A DNA stretch of 64,000 bases, taken from Phocoena phocoena. Taxonomy: Eukaryota; Chordata; Mammalia; Artiodactyla; Phocoenidae. A program made the position numbers and the translations under genes. This document shows positions 22,153 to 35,906 of this stretch, one piece after another. The notes beneath the pieces are model-generated. The model saw only the letters and a program-made list of their open reading frames with translations, was not told the DNA's origin and searched no databases. The DNA lies in the NCBI RefSeq assembly GCF_963924675.1, contig NC_089232.1, positions 27,664,842 to 27,728,841 on the forward strand, in the 5' to 3' direction. Position 1 is the first letter of the stretch. Each line of letters begins with the position of its first letter.

Positions 22153-24902
22153 GATGCCCCCCCGAGAGGCCTAGGAGTCTTCAAAAGGGTACCTCCTTTA
22201 AAATGAAGCAGAACAGCGACCAAGAGCTCCTGGAAGCAGCTGCACGCCCCCCTCTCCGCCCGGCCACTCGGGACCTAAACTGGAGGCTAGCTCCCCCCTT
22301 GAGTCTCCTTTTAGCTCGGGAGCTTGTCAGGCTGACCACCACCGCGGCCATGGAAGCACCTGGTTTAGACAGAGCAAACTCATTTTTTTCCCCCAGAAGC
22401 ATTCTCACAGGGTCTACAGGCCTGTCAAGAGGAGGGAACGTCAGGGAGCTTCAAGGCAGCATGCACGCAGCCTTCCAAATGGGAAAGCAAGGCTACTGCC
22501 AGCAGGCCCCCGTTCCCACGGGCACACTCGGCATACACCCCTGGGGTTCCTCACGAGTCCAAAGGGACACAGGTTACCCTGAGTTTCCTTCCCTGAATCA
22601 ACTTCTCGAAGTAGGCTGTTCTGCATCCAGCGAACTGCCTCAGCCAAGGGACGCCGTCGCTGCTCCTCCGGGCCTGTGGCTATTCAGAAGCCTGCAGTGC
22701 CACAGGAAGGACGGGACTTAAACTGCAGTAAGAACGCAAGCCGACTTTCTCCAGGAGGCACGGTGACCTCAGGCAGGAGGTCCTAGATGGAATGCGAAGC
22801 CGAGGGTTTCTCTGAGTGCAGCTCAGGCTAGGGCAGTGCGTAGGAAGACTTCCACGCCAGGTGGGACGTGCCAGAACGGTGTCCCCGAACGTGGGCGAGC
22901 GCCGGGGAAATTAAGCTGCTCCACGCGAGAGTGCAGTGCGTTTCCCTGCGCTCGGCATACACAGAGGGGCCCCAGAGGGCTACGGGCCTGGATGTTGCTT
23001 AGCAGAGCCAGGTGGGCCTGGGGGTACTCCGTGTTCCTGCCGGGAGCAGGGTGCCCACGCTAGCCCCCTAGCTGTCCGGAAAACGGTGCTGCCGTTCAAG
23101 GTACGCCGAGCAGAGGCCACCGCCTCACGGGAAGTGCAGCACGCCTCCGCTTCTGCGCGGCAAGTCAGGGCCTTACTTCTCCAGGCGTGTGCTCGTGCTG
23201 GCTGTGCCGGTAGCGACACAGCATGGGAAGATGCTGACTTTCTCCTCGAGCAGGGTGACTTCAGGGACGAGGGCCTCCAAGTATTCAGAGCAGAGCGTTT
23301 TCTCACGGCAGCTCACACAGGGGCCAGGACGAGGTCTTCTGGGCACTTGGGACTCACCGGAAATATTGTCCTGAGGCTCTTGGAGGAGTCTGGAAGTGCG
23401 GCTCTCCTCAAGGAACGTGCAGTGTGCTGCCCATCACTCGGCAGGCACAGAGGGCCTCCGAGGGATCAACCCATGGGCCTCCAAGTTGCTCCGCCGGCCC
23501 CCAGGGGTCTGGAGGTACTCAGTGAACTTGGAGGGAAAACGATGCATAAGCCGAGAGGCCTGGGAGTCCCCAAAAGGGTACTTCCTTTAAAATAAAGCCT
23601 ATAAGCGACTAAGAACGCACGGAAACAGCCGCACGTCTCCCTTTCTGCACGGCTGCTAAGGGCCTAACCTGGCGGCAAGTTTTCACCTTGAGATTCCCTT
23701 TAGCTCTAGAGCTTGTCAGGCGGACCACCACCGCGGCCACGGAAGCACCTGGTTCAGACAGAGCAAACTCCTAGTTTTCCCCGAAGCAGTCTTACGGTGT
23801 TTACAGGCCTGTCAAGAGCAGGCAATGTCAGGGAGCTTCAAGGCAGCATGAAAGCAGCCTTCCAAATGGGAAAGCAAGGCTACTCCCAGCAGGCCCCCGT
23901 TCCCGTGGGCACACTCAGCATACACCCCTGTGGTTTCTAAGAAGTCCAAAGGGACACAGGTTACCCTGTGGTTCCTTCCCTGAATCAACTCCTCCAAGTG
24001 GGGTGTTCTGCATCAAGGAAGCTGCCTCGACCAAGGAACGCCGCAGCAGCTACGCCTCTGGGCCTGTGGCTATCCAAAAGCCTGCAGTGCCACAGGAAGA
24101 ACAGAACTGAAATTGCAGTAGGTACGCAGGCCCACCTTCTCTAGGAGGCACGGTGACTTCAGGCCGGAGGTCCTAGGTGGCATGCGAAGACGAGGGTTAA
24201 TCTGAGTGCCGCTCGACTAGGGCCATGCGTGAGAAGACTTCCACGCCAGGTGGAACGTGCCAGAACGGTGTTCCCGAACGTGTGCGAGTGCCTGGGAAAT
24301 GAAGCTGCTCCAAAAGAGAGTGCAGTGCGTTTCCCTACGCTCGGCAGGCACACAGTGCCTCCGGAGGGCTACTGGCCTGGATGCTGATTAGCAGACCCAC
24401 GGGGTCCTGTGGGTACTCAGTGTTCCTGCCGGGAGCAGGGTGCCCACGCGAGCCTCCTAGGTGTCCAGAAAACTGTGCTGCAGTTAGAGACATGCCGAGC
24501 AGGGGCCACGGCCTCATGGAAACTGCTGCACGCCTCCGCTTCTGCACGGAAAGCAGGGCCTTACCTCCAGGCACGCGTTCATGCTGGGGGCCCCTTTAGC
24601 GCCACAGCGTGGAAAGCTGCTGACTTCTCCTCGAGCAGAGTGGCTTTAGGGAAGAGGTCCTCGAAGTAGTCAGAGCAGAGTGTTTTCTCACGGCGGCTCA
24701 CGCAAGGGCCATGACAAAGACTTCCTGGGCACTTCGGCCTCACCAGAAATGGGGGCCTCAGGCTCTCCTCAAGGAACGTGCCGTGTGTTGCCCGTCACTC
24801 GGCACACTCAGAGGGCCTCCACCGGACAGACCAAACGGGCCTCGATGTTGCTCGGCCGGCCCACGGGGGTCTGGAGGTACTCGGTGACCTTGGAGGGACA
24901 AT
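22153..24902 (+). repeat. Repeat unit 9 (short type, 2750 bp)
   Basis: Counterpart of unit 7: six C, no 25-bp segment, A at 2102 and A at 2590. It differs from unit 7 by A at 840, G at 2437, A at 2461 and A at 2501, so its last 500 bases were partly replaced by another haplotype. Confidence 0.97.
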
Positions 24903-27653
24903 GATGCCCCCCCGAGAGGCCTAGGAGTCTTCAAAAGGGTACCTCCTTTAAAATGAAGCAGAACAGCGACCAAGAGCTCCTGGAAGCAGCTGCACGCCCC
25001 CCCTCTCCGCCCGGCCACTCGGGACCTAAACTGGAGGCTAGCTCCCCCCTTGAGTCTCCTTTTAGCTCGGGAGCTTGTCAGGCTGACCACCACCGCGGCC
25101 ATGGAAGCACCTGGTTTAGACAGAGCAAACTCATTTTTTTCCCCCAGAAGCATTCTCACAGGGTCTACAGGCCTGTCAAGAGGAGGGAACGTCAGGGAGC
25201 TTCAAGGCAGCATGCACGCAGCCTTCCAAATGGGAAAGCAAGGCTACTGCCAGCAGGCCCCCGTTCCCACGGGCACACTCGGCATACACCCCTGGGGTTC
25301 CTCACGAGTCCAAAGGGACACAGGTTACCCTGAGTTTCCTTCCCTGAATCAACTTCTCGAAGTAGGCTGTTCTGCATCCAGCGAACTGCCTCAGCCAAGG
25401 GACGCCGTCGCTGCTCCTCCGGGCCTGTGGCTATTCAGAAGCCTGCAGTGCCACAGGAAGGACGGGACTTAAACTGCAGTAAGAACGCAAGCCGACTTTC
25501 TCCAGGAGGCACGGTGACCTCAGGCAGGAGGTCCTAGATGGAATGCGAAGCCGAGGGTTTCTCTGAGTGCAGCTCAGGCTAGGGCAGTGCGTAGGAAGAC
25601 TTCCACGCCAGGTGGGACGTGCCAGAACGGTGTCCCCGAACGTGGGCGAGCGCCGGGGAAATTAAGCTGCTCCACGCGAGAGTGCAGTGCGTTTCCCTGC
25701 GCTCGGCATACACAGAGGGGCCCCAGAGGGCTACGGGCCTGGTTGTTGCTTAGCAGAGCCAGGTGGGCCTGGGGGTACTCCGTGTTCCTGCCGGGAGCAG
25801 GGTGCCCACGCTAGCCCCCTAGCTGTCCGGAAAACGGTGCTGCCGTTCAAGGTACGCCGAGCAGAGGCCACCGCCTCACGGGAAGTGCAGCACGCCTCGG
25901 CTTCTGCGCGGCAAGTCAGGGCCTTACTTCTCCAGGCGTGTGCTCGTGCTGGCTGTGCCGGTAGCGACACAGCATGGGAAGATGCTGACTTTCTCCTCGA
26001 GCAGGGTGACTTCAGGGACGAGGGCCTCCAAGTATTCAGAGCAGAGCGTTTTCTCACGGCAGCTCACACAGGGGCCAGGACGAGGTCTTCTGGGCACTTG
26101 GGACTCACCGGAAATATTGTCCTGAGGCTCTTGGAGGAGTCTGGAAGTGCGGCTCTCCTCAAGGAACGTGCAGTGTGCTGCCCATCACTCGGCAGGCACA
26201 GAGGGCCTCCGAGGGATCAACCCATGGGCCTCCAAGTTGCTCCGCCGGCCCCCAGGGGTCTGGAGGTACTCAGTGAACTTGGAGGGAAAACGATGCATAA
26301 GCCGAGAGGCCTGGGAGTCCCCAAAAGGGTACTTCCTTTAAAATAAAGCCTATAAGCGACTAAGAACGCACGGAAACAGCCGCACGTCTCCCTTTCTGCA
26401 CGGCTGCTAAGGGCCTAACCTGGCGGCAAGTTTTCACCTTGAGATTCCCTTTAGCTCTAGAGCTTGTCAGGCGGACCACCACCGCGGCCACGGAAGCACC
26501 TGGTTCAGACAGAGCAAACTCCTAGTTTTCCCCGAAGCAGTCTTACGGTGTTTACAGGCCTGTCAAGAGCAGGCAATGTCAGGGAGCTTCAAGGCAGCAT
26601 GAAAGCAGCCTTCCAAATGGGAAAGCAAGGCTACTCCCAGCAGGCCCCCGTTCCCGTGGGCACACTCAGCATACACCCCTGTGGTTTCTAAGAAGTCCAA
26701 AGGGACACAGGTTACCCTGTGGTTCCTTCCCTGAATCAACTCCTCCAAGTGGGGTGTTCTGCATCAAGGAAGCTGCCTCGACCAAGGAACGCCGCAGCAG
26801 CTACGCCTCTGGGCCTGTGGCTATCCAAAAGCCTGCAGTGCCACAGGAAGAACAGAACTGAAATTGCAGTAGGTACGCAGGCCCACCTTCTCTAGGAGGC
26901 ACGGTGACTTCAGGCCGGAGGTCCTAGGTGGCATGCGAAGACGAGGGTTAATCTGAGTGCCGCTCGACTAGGGCCATGCGTGAGAAGACTTCCACGCCAG
27001 GTGGGACGTGCCAGAACGGTGTTCCCGAACGTGTGCGAGTGCCTGGGAAATGAAGCTGCTCCAAAAGAGAGTGCAGTGCGTTTCCCTACGCTCGGCAGGC
27101 ACACAGTGCCTCCGGAGGGCTACTGGCCTGGATGCTGATTAGCAGACCCACGGGGTCCTGTGGGTACTCAGTGTTCCTGCCGGGAGCAGGGTGCCCACGC
27201 GAGCCTCCTAGGTGTCCAGAAAACTGTGCTGCAGTTAGAGACATGCCGAGCAGGGGCCACGGCCTCATGGAAACTGCTGCACGCCTCCGCTTCTGCACGG
27301 AAAGCAGGGCCTTACCTCCAGGCACGCGTTCATGCTGGGTGCCCCTTTAGCGCCACAGCGTGGTAAGCTGCTGACTTCTCCTCGAGCAGAGTGGCTTTAG
27401 GGACGAGGTCCTCGAAGTAGTCAGAGCAGAGTGTTTTCTCACGGCGGCTCACGCAAGGGCCATGACAAAGACTTCCTGGGCACTTCGGCCTCGCCAGAAA
27501 TGGGGGCCTCAGGCTCTCCTCAAGGAACGTGCCGTGTGTTGCCCGTCACTCGGCACACTCAGAGGGCCTCCACCGGACAGACCAAACGGGCCTCGATGTT
27601 GCTCGGCCGGCCCACGGGGGTCTGGAGGTACTCGGTGACCTTGGAGGGACAAT
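24903..27653 (+). repeat. Repeat unit 10 (short type, 2751 bp)
   Basis: First copy combining seven C with absence of the 25-bp segment, the standard form to its right. It keeps left-side alleles G at 773, T at 840, C at 965 and T at 2461. It already has G at 996, the allele typical of units 12-21. Transitional haplotype. Confidence 0.97.
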
Positions 27654-30404
27654 GATGCCCCCCCGAGAGGCCTAGGAGTCTTCAAAAGGGTACCTCCTTT
27701 AAAATGAAGCAGAACAGCGACCAAGAGCTCCTGGAAGCAGCTGCACGCCCCCCTCTCCGCCCGGCCACTCGGGACCTAAACTGGAGGCTAGCTCCCCCCT
27801 TGAGTCTCCTTTTAGCTCGGGAGCTTGTCAGGCTGACCACCACCGCGGCCATGGAAGCACCTGGTTTAGACAGAGCAAACTCATTTTTTTCCCCCAGAAG
27901 CATTCTCACAGGGTCTACAGGCCTGTCAAGAGGAGGGAACGTCAGGGAGCTTCAAGGCAGCATGCACGCAGCCTTCCAAATGGGAAAGCAAGGCTACTGC
28001 CAGCAGGCCCCCGTTCCCACGGGCACACTCGGCATACACCCCTGGGGTTCCTCACGAGTCCAAAGGGACACAGGTTACCCTGAGTTTCCTTCCCTGAATC
28101 AACTTCTCGAAGTAGGCTGTTCTGCATCCAGCGAACTGCCTCAGCCAAGGGACGCCGTCGCTGCTCCTCCGGGCCTGTGGCTATTCAGAAGCCTGCAGTG
28201 CCACAGGAAGGACGGGACTTAAACTGCAGTAAGAACGCAAGCCGACTTTCTCCAGGAGGCACGGTGACCTCAGGCAGGAGGTCCTAGATGGAATGCGAAG
28301 CCGAGGGTTTCTCTGAGTGCAGCTCAGGCTAGGGCAGTGCGTAGGAAGACTTCCACGCCAGGTGGGACGTGCCAGAACGGTGTCCCCGAACGTGGGCGAG
28401 CGCCGGGGAAATTAAGCTGCTCCACACGAGAGTGCAGTGCGTTTCCCTGCGCTCGGCATACACAGAGGGGCCCCAGAGGGCTACGGGCCTGGATGTTGCT
28501 TTAGCAGAGCCAGGTGGGCCTGGGGGTACTCCGTGTTCCTGCCGGGAGCAGGGTGCCCACGCTAGCCCCCTAGCTGTCCGGAAAACGGTGCTGCCGTTCA
28601 AGGTACGCCGAGCAGAGGCCACCGCCTCACGGGAAGTGCAGCACGCCTCCGCTTCTGCGCGGCAAGTCAGGGCCTTACTTCTCCAGGCGTGTGCTCGTGC
28701 TGGCTGTGCCGGTAGCGACACAGCATGGGAAGATGCTGACTTTCTCCTCGAGCAGGGTGACTTCAGGGACGAGGGCCTCCAAGTATTCAGAGCAGAGCGT
28801 TTTCTCACGGCAGCTCACACAGGGGCCAGGACGAGGTCTTCTGGGCACTTGGGACTCACCGGAAATATTGTCCTGAGGCTCTTGGAGGAGTCTGGAAGTG
28901 CGGCTCTCCTCAAGGAACGTGCAGTGTGCTGCCCATCACTCGGCAGGCACAGAGGGCCTCCGAGGGATCAACCCATGGGCCTCCAAGTTGCTCCGCCGGC
29001 CCCCAGGGGTCTGGAGGTACTCAGTGAACTTGGAGGGAAAACGATGCATAAGCCGAGAGGCCTGGGAGTCCCCAAAAGGGTACTTCCTTTAAAATAAAGC
29101 CTATAAGCGACTAAGAACGCACGGAAACAGCCGCACGTCTCCCTTTCTGCACGGCTGCTAAGGGCCTAACCTGGCGGCAAGTTTTCACCTTGAGATTCCC
29201 TTTAGCTCTAGAGCTTGTCAGGCGGACCACCACCGCGGCCACGGAAGCACCTGGTTCAGACAGAGCAAACTCCTAGTTTTCCCCGAAGCAGTCTTACGGT
29301 GTTTACAGGCCTGTCAAGAGCAGGCAATGTCAGGGAGCTTCAAGGCAGCATGAAAGCAGCCTTCCAAATGGGAAAGCAAGGCTACTCCCAGCAGGCCCCC
29401 GTTCCCGTGGGCACACTCAGCATACACCCCTGTGGTTTCTAAGAAGTCCAAAGGGACACAGGTTACCCTGTGGTTCCTTCCCTGAATCAACTCCTCCAAG
29501 TGGGGTGTTCTGCATCAAGGAAGCTGCCTCGACCAAGGAACGCCGCAGCAGCTACGCCTCTGGGCCTGTGGCTATCCAAAAGCCTGCAGTGCCACAGGAA
29601 GAACAGAACTGAAATTGCAGTAGGTACGCAGGCCCACCTTCTCTAGGAGGCACGGTGACTTCAGGCCGGAGGTCCTAGGTGGCATGCGAAGACGAGGGTT
29701 AATCTGAGTGCCGCTCGACTAGGGCCATGCGTGAGAAGACTTCCACGCCAGGTGGGACGTGCCAGAACGGTGTTCCCGAACGTGTGCGAGTGCCTGGGAA
29801 ATGAAGCTGCTCCAAAAGAGAGTGCAGTGCGTTTCCCTACGCTCGGCAGGCACACAGTGCCTCCGGAGGGCTACTGGCCTGGATGCTGATTAGCAGACCC
29901 ACGGGGTCCTGTGGGTACTCAGTGTTCCTGCCGGGAGCAGGGTGCCCACGCGAGCCTCCTAGGTGTCCAGAAAACTGTGCTGCAGTTAGAGACATGCCGA
30001 GCAGGGGCCACGGCCTCATGGAAACTGCTGCACGCCTCCGCTTCTGCACGGAAAGCAGGGCCTTACCTCCAGGCACGCGTTCATGCTGGGTGCCCCTTTA
30101 GCGCCACAGCGTGGAAAGCTGCTGACTTCTCCTCGAGCAGAGTGGCTTTAGGGAAGAGGTCCTCGAAGTAGTCAGAGCAGAGTGTTTTCTCACGGCGGCT
30201 CACGCAAGGGCCATGACAAAGACTTCCTGGGCACTTCGGCCTCGCCAGAAATGGGGGCCTCAGGCTCTCCTCAAGGAACGTGCCGTGTGTTGCCCGTCAC
30301 TCGGCACACTCAGAGGGCCTCCACCGGACAGACCAAACGGGCCTCGATGTTGCTCGGCCGGCCCACGGGGGTCTGGAGGTACTCGGTGACCTTGGAGGGA
30401 CAAT
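27654..30404 (+). repeat. Repeat unit 11 (short type, 2751 bp)
   Basis: Six C in the tract; the 2751 length comes instead from a private extra T near 28500 (TTGCTTTAG). It has C at 965, C at 996, A at 773 and A at 2501. The extra T changes reading frame with no compensating change, which argues against coding function. Confidence 0.97.
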
Positions 30405-33155
30405 GATGCCCCCCCGAGAGGCCTAGGAGTCTTCAAAAGGGTACCTCCTTTAAAATGAAGCAGAACAGCGACCAAGAGCTCCTGGAAGCAGCTGCACGCC
30501 CCCCCTCTCCGCCCGGCCACTCGGGACCTAAACTGGAGGCTAGCTCCCCCCTTGAGTCTCCTTTTAGCTCGGGAGCTTGTCAGGCTGACCACCACCGCGG
30601 CCATGGAAGCACCTGGTTTAGACAGAGCAAACTCATTTTTTTCCCCCAGAAGCATTCTCACAGGGTCTACAGGCCTGTCAAGAGGAGGGAACGTCAGGGA
30701 GCTTCAAGGCAGCATGCACGCAGCCTTCCAAATGGGAAAGCAAGGCTACTGCCAGCAGGCCCCCGTTCCCACGGGCACACTCGGCATACACCCCTGGGGT
30801 TCCTCACGAGTCCAAAGGGACACAGGTTACCCTGAGTTTCCTTCCCTGAATCAACTTCTCGAAGTAGGCTGTTCTGCATCCAGCGAACTGCCTCAGCCAA
30901 GGGACGCCGTCGCTGCTCCTCCGGGCCTGTGGCTATTCAGAAGCCTGCAGTGCCACAGGAAGGACGGGACTTAAACTGCAGTAAGAACGCAAGCCGACTT
31001 TCTCCAGGAGGCACGGTGACCTCAGGCAGGAGGTCCTAGATGGAATGCGAAGCCGAGGGTTTCTCTGAGTGCAGCTCAGGCTAGGGCAGTGCGTAGGAAG
31101 ACTTCCACGCCAGGTGGGACGTGCCAGAACGGTGTCCCCGAACGTGGGCGAGCGCCGGGGAAATTAAGCTGCTCCACACGAGAGTGCAGTGCGTTTCCCT
31201 GCGCTCGGCATACACAGAGGGGCCCCAGAGGGCTACGGGCCTGGATGTTGCTTAGCAGAGCCAGGTGGGCCTGGGGGTACTCCGTGTTCCTGCCGGGAGC
31301 AGGGTGCCCACGCTAGCCCCCTAGCTGTCCGGAAAACGGTGCTGCCGTTCAAGGTACGCCGAGCAGAGGGCACCGCCTCACGGGAAGTGCAGCACGCCTC
31401 GGCTTCTGCGCGGCAAGTCAGGGCCTTACTTCTCCAGGCGTGTGCTCGTGCTGGCTGTGCCGGTAGCGACACAGCATGGGAAGATGCTGACTTTCTCCTC
31501 GAGCAGGGTGACTTCAGGGACGAGGGCCTCCAAGTATTCAGAGCAGAGCGTTTTCTCACGGCAGCTCACACAGGGGCCAGGACGAGGTCTTCTGGGCACT
31601 TGGGACTCACCGGAAATATTGTCCTGAGGCTCTTGGAGGAGTCTGGAAGTGCGGCTCTCCTCAAGGAACGTGCAGTGTGCTGCCCATCACTCGGCAGGCA
31701 CAGAGGGCCTCCGAGGGATCAACCCATGGGCCTCCAAGTTGCTCCGCCGGCCCCCAGGGGTCTGGAGGTACTCAGTGAACTTGGAGGGAAAACGATGCAT
31801 AAGCCGAGAGGCCTGGGAGTCCCCAAAAGGGTACTTCCTTTAAAATAAAGCCTATAAGCGACTAAGAACGCACGGAAACAGCCGCACGTCTCCCTTTCTG
31901 CACGGCTGCTAAGGGCCTAACCTGGCGGCAAGTTTTCACCTTGAGATTCCCTTTAGCTCTAGAGCTTGTCAGGCGGACCACCACCGCGGCCACGGAAGCA
32001 CCTGGTTCAGACCGAGCAAACTCCTAGTTTTCCCCGAAGCAGTCTTACGGTGTTTACAGGCCTGTCAAGAGCAGGCAATGTCAGGGAGCTTCAAGGCAGC
32101 ATGAAAGCAGCCTTCCAAATGGGAAAGCAAGGCTACTCCCAGCAGGCCCCCGTTCCCGTGGGCACACTCAGCATACACCCCTGTGGTTTCTAAGAAGTCC
32201 AAAGGGACACAGGTTACCCTGTGGTTCCTTCCCTGAATCAACTCCTCCAAGTGGGGTGTTCTGCATCAAGGAAGCTGCCTCGACCAAGGAACGCCGCAGC
32301 AGCTACGCCTCTGGGCCTGTGGCTATCCAAAAGCCTGCAGTGCCACAGGAAGAACAGAACTGAAATTGCAGTAGGTACGCAGGCCCACCTTCTCTAGGAG
32401 GCACGGTGACTTCAGGCCGGAGGTCCTAGGTGGCATGCGAAGACGAGGGTTAATCTGAGTGCCGCTCGACTAGGGCCATGCGTGAGAAGACTTCCACGCC
32501 AGGTGGGACGTGCCAGAACGGTGTTCCCGAACGTGTGCGAGTGCCTGGGAAATGAAGCTGCTCCAAAAGAGAGTGCAGTGCGTTTCCCTACGCTCGGCAG
32601 GCACACAGTGCCTCCGGAGGGCTACTGGCCTGGATGCTGATTAGCAGACCCACGGGGTCCTGTGGGTACTCAGTGTTCCTGCCGGGAGCAGGGTGCCCAC
32701 GCGAGCCTCCTAGGTGTCCAGAAAACTGTGCTGCAGTTAGAGACATGCCGAGCAGGGGCCACGGCCTCATGGAAACTGCTGCACGCCTCCGCTTCTGCAC
32801 GGAAAGCAGGGCCTTACCTCCAGGCACGCGTTCATGCTGGGTGCCCCTTTAGCGCCACAGCGTGGAAAGCTGCTGACTTCTCCTCGAGCAGAGTGGCTTT
32901 AGGGAAGAGGTCCTCGAAGTAGTCAGAGCAGAGTGTTTTCTCACGGCGGCTCACGCAAGGGCCATGACAAAGACTTCCTGGGCACTTCGGCCTCGCCAGA
33001 AATGGGGGCCTCAGGCTCTCCTCAAGGAACGTGCCGTGTGTTGCCCGTCACTCGGCACACTCAGAGGGCCTCCACCGGACAGACCAAACGGGCCTCGATG
33101 TTGCTCGGCCGGCCCACGGGGGTCTGGAGGTACTCGGTGACCTTGGAGGGACAAT
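30405..33155 (+). repeat. Repeat unit 12 (short type, 2751 bp)
   Basis: First copy of the right-hand consensus: seven C, A at 773, G at 965, G at 996, C at 1889, A at 2082, A at 2501. A private change is C for A near 32013 (CAGACCGAGC). Confidence 0.97.
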
Positions 33156-35906
33156 GATGCCCCCCCGAGAGGCCTAGGAGTCTTCAAAAGGGTACCTCCT
33201 TTAAAATGAAGCAGAACAGCGACCAAGAGCTCCTGGAAGCAGCTGCACGCCCCCCCTCTCCGCCCGGCCACTCGGGACCTAAACTGGAGGCTAGCTCCCC
33301 CCTTGAGTCTCCTTTTAGCTCGGGAGCTTGTCAGGCTGACCACCACCGCGGCCATGGAAGCACCTGGTTTAGACAGAGCAAACTCATTTTTTTCCCCCAG
33401 AAGCATTCTCACAGGGTCTACAGGCCTGTCAAGAGGAGGGAACGTCAGGGAGCTTCAAGGCAGCATGCACGCAGCCTTCCAAATGGGAAAGCAAGGCTAC
33501 TGCCAGCAGGCCCCCGTTCCCACGGGCACACTCGGCATACACCCCTGGGGTTCCTCACGAGTCCAAAGGGACACAGGTTACCCTGAGTTTCCTTCCCTGA
33601 ATCAACTTCTCGAAGTAGGCTGTTCTGCATCCAGCGAACTGCCTCAGCCAAGGGACGCCGTCGCTGCTCCTCCGGGCCTGTGGCTATTCAGAAGCCTGCA
33701 GTGCCACAGGAAGGACGGGACTTAAACTGCAGTAAGAACGCAAGCCGACTTTCTCCAGGAGGCACGGTGACCTCAGGCAGGAGGTCCTAGATGGAATGCG
33801 AAGCCGAGGGTTTCTCTGAGTGCAGCTCAGGCTAGGGCAGTGCGTAGGAAGACTTCCACGCCAGGTGGGACGTGCCAGAACGGTGTCCCCGAACGTGGGC
33901 GAGCGCCGGGGAAATTAAGCTGCTCCACACGAGAGTGCAGTGCGTTTCCCTGCGCTCGGCATACACAGAGGGGCCCCAGAGGGCTACGGGCCTGGATGTT
34001 GCTTAGCAGAGCCAGGTGGGCCTGGGGGTACTCCGTGTTCCTGCCGGGAGCAGGGTGCCCACGCTAGCCCCCTAGCTGTCCGGAAAACGGTGCTGCCGTT
34101 CAAGGTACGCCGAGCAGAGGGCACCGCCTCACGGGAAGTGCAGCACGCCTCGGCTTCTGCGCGGCAAGTCAGGGCCTTACTTCTCCAGGCGTGTGCTCGT
34201 GCTGGCTGTGCCGGTAGCGACACAGCATGGGAAGATGCTGACTTTCTCCTCGAGCAGGGTGACTTCAGGGACGAGGGCCTCCAAGTATTCAGAGCAGAGC
34301 GTTTTCTCACGGCAGCTCACACAGGGGCCAGGACGAGGTCTTCTGGGCACTTGGGACTCACCGGAAATATTGTCCTGAGGCTCTTGGAGGAGTCTGGAAG
34401 TGCGGCTCTCCTCAAGGAACGTGCAGTGTGCTGCCCATCACTCGGCAGGCACAGAGGGCCTCCGAGGGATCAACCCATGGGCCTCCAAGTTGCTCCGCCG
34501 GCCCCCAGGGGTCTGGAGGTACTCAGTGAACTTGGAGGGAAAACGATGCATAAGCCGAGAGGCCTGGGAGTCCCCAAAAGGGTACTTCCTTTAAAATAAA
34601 GCCTATAAGCGACTAAGAACGCACGGAAACAGCCGCACGTCTCCCTTTCTGCACGGCTGCTAAGGGCCTAACCTGGCGGCAAGTTTTCACCTTGAGATTC
34701 CCTTTAGCTCTAGAGCTTGTCAGGCGGACCACCACCGCGGCCACGGAAGCACCTGGTTCAGACAGAGCAAACTCCTAGTTTTCCCCGAAGCAGTCTTACG
34801 GTGTTTACAGGCCTGTCAAGAGCAGGCAATGTCAGGGAGCTTCAAGGCAGCATGAAAGCAGCCTTCCAAATGGGAAAGCAAGGCTACTCCCAGCAGGCCC
34901 CCGTTCCCGTGGGCACACTCAGCATACACCCCTGTGGTTTCTAAGAAGTCCAAAGGGACACAGGTTACCCTGTGGTTCCTTCCCTGAATCAACTCCTCCA
35001 AGTGGGGTGTTCTGCATCAAGGAAGCTGCCTCGACCAAGGAACGCCGCAGCAGCTACGCCTCTGGGCCTGTGGCTATCCAAAAGCCTGCAGTGCCACAGG
35101 AAGAACAGAACTGAAATTGCAGTAGGTACGCAGGCCCACCTTCTCTAGGAGGCACGGTGACTTCAGGCCGGAGGTCCTAGGTGGCATGCGAAGACGAGGG
35201 TTAATCTGAGTGCCGCTCGACTAGGGCCATGCGTGAGCAGACTTCCACGCCAGGTGGGACGTGCCAGAACGGTGTTCCCGAACGTGTGCGAGTGCCTGGG
35301 AAATGAAGCTGCTCCAAAAGAGAGTGCAGTGCGTTTCCCTACGCTCGGCAGGCACACAGTGCCTCCGGAGGGCTACTGGCCTGGATGCTGATTAGCAGAC
35401 CCACGGGGTCCTGTGGGTACTCAGTGTTCCTGCCGGGAGCAGGGTGCCCACGCGAGCCTCCTAGGTGTCCAGAAAACTGTGCTGCAGTTAGAGACATGCC
35501 GAGCAGGGGCCACGGCCTCATGGAAACTGCTGCACGCCTCCGCTTCTGCACGGAAAGCAGGGCCTTACCTCCAGGCACGCGTTCATGCTGGGTGCCCCTT
35601 TAGCGCCACAGCGTGGAAAGCTGCTGACTTCTCCTCGAGCAGAGTGGCTTTAGGGAAGAGGTCCTCGAAGTAGTCAGAGCAGAGTGTTTTCTCACGGCGG
35701 CTCACGCAAGGGCCATGACAAAGACTTCCTGGGCACTTCGGCCTCGCCAGAAATGGGGGCCTCAGGCTCTCCTCAAGGAACGTGCCGTGTGTTGCCCGTC
35801 ACTCGGCACACTCAGAGGGCCTCCACCGGACAGACCAAACGGGCCTCGATGTTGCTCGGCCGGCCCACGGGGGTCTGGAGGTACTCGGTGACCTTGGAGG
35901 GACAAT
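33156..35906 (+). repeat. Repeat unit 13 (short type, 2751 bp)
   Basis: Right-hand consensus plus C at the 2082 position (GTGAGCAGAC). Position 1 of the four-unit higher-order repeat; counterpart of unit 17. Confidence 0.97.

Larger units (their letters stand above)
19377..24902 (+). repeat. 5,526-bp higher-order repeat, copy 2 (units 8-9)
   Basis: Same length and allele order as 13851-19376. A few differences at 840, 1230, 2437, 2461 and 2501 show later point mutation or patchy conversion. Confidence 0.85.
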
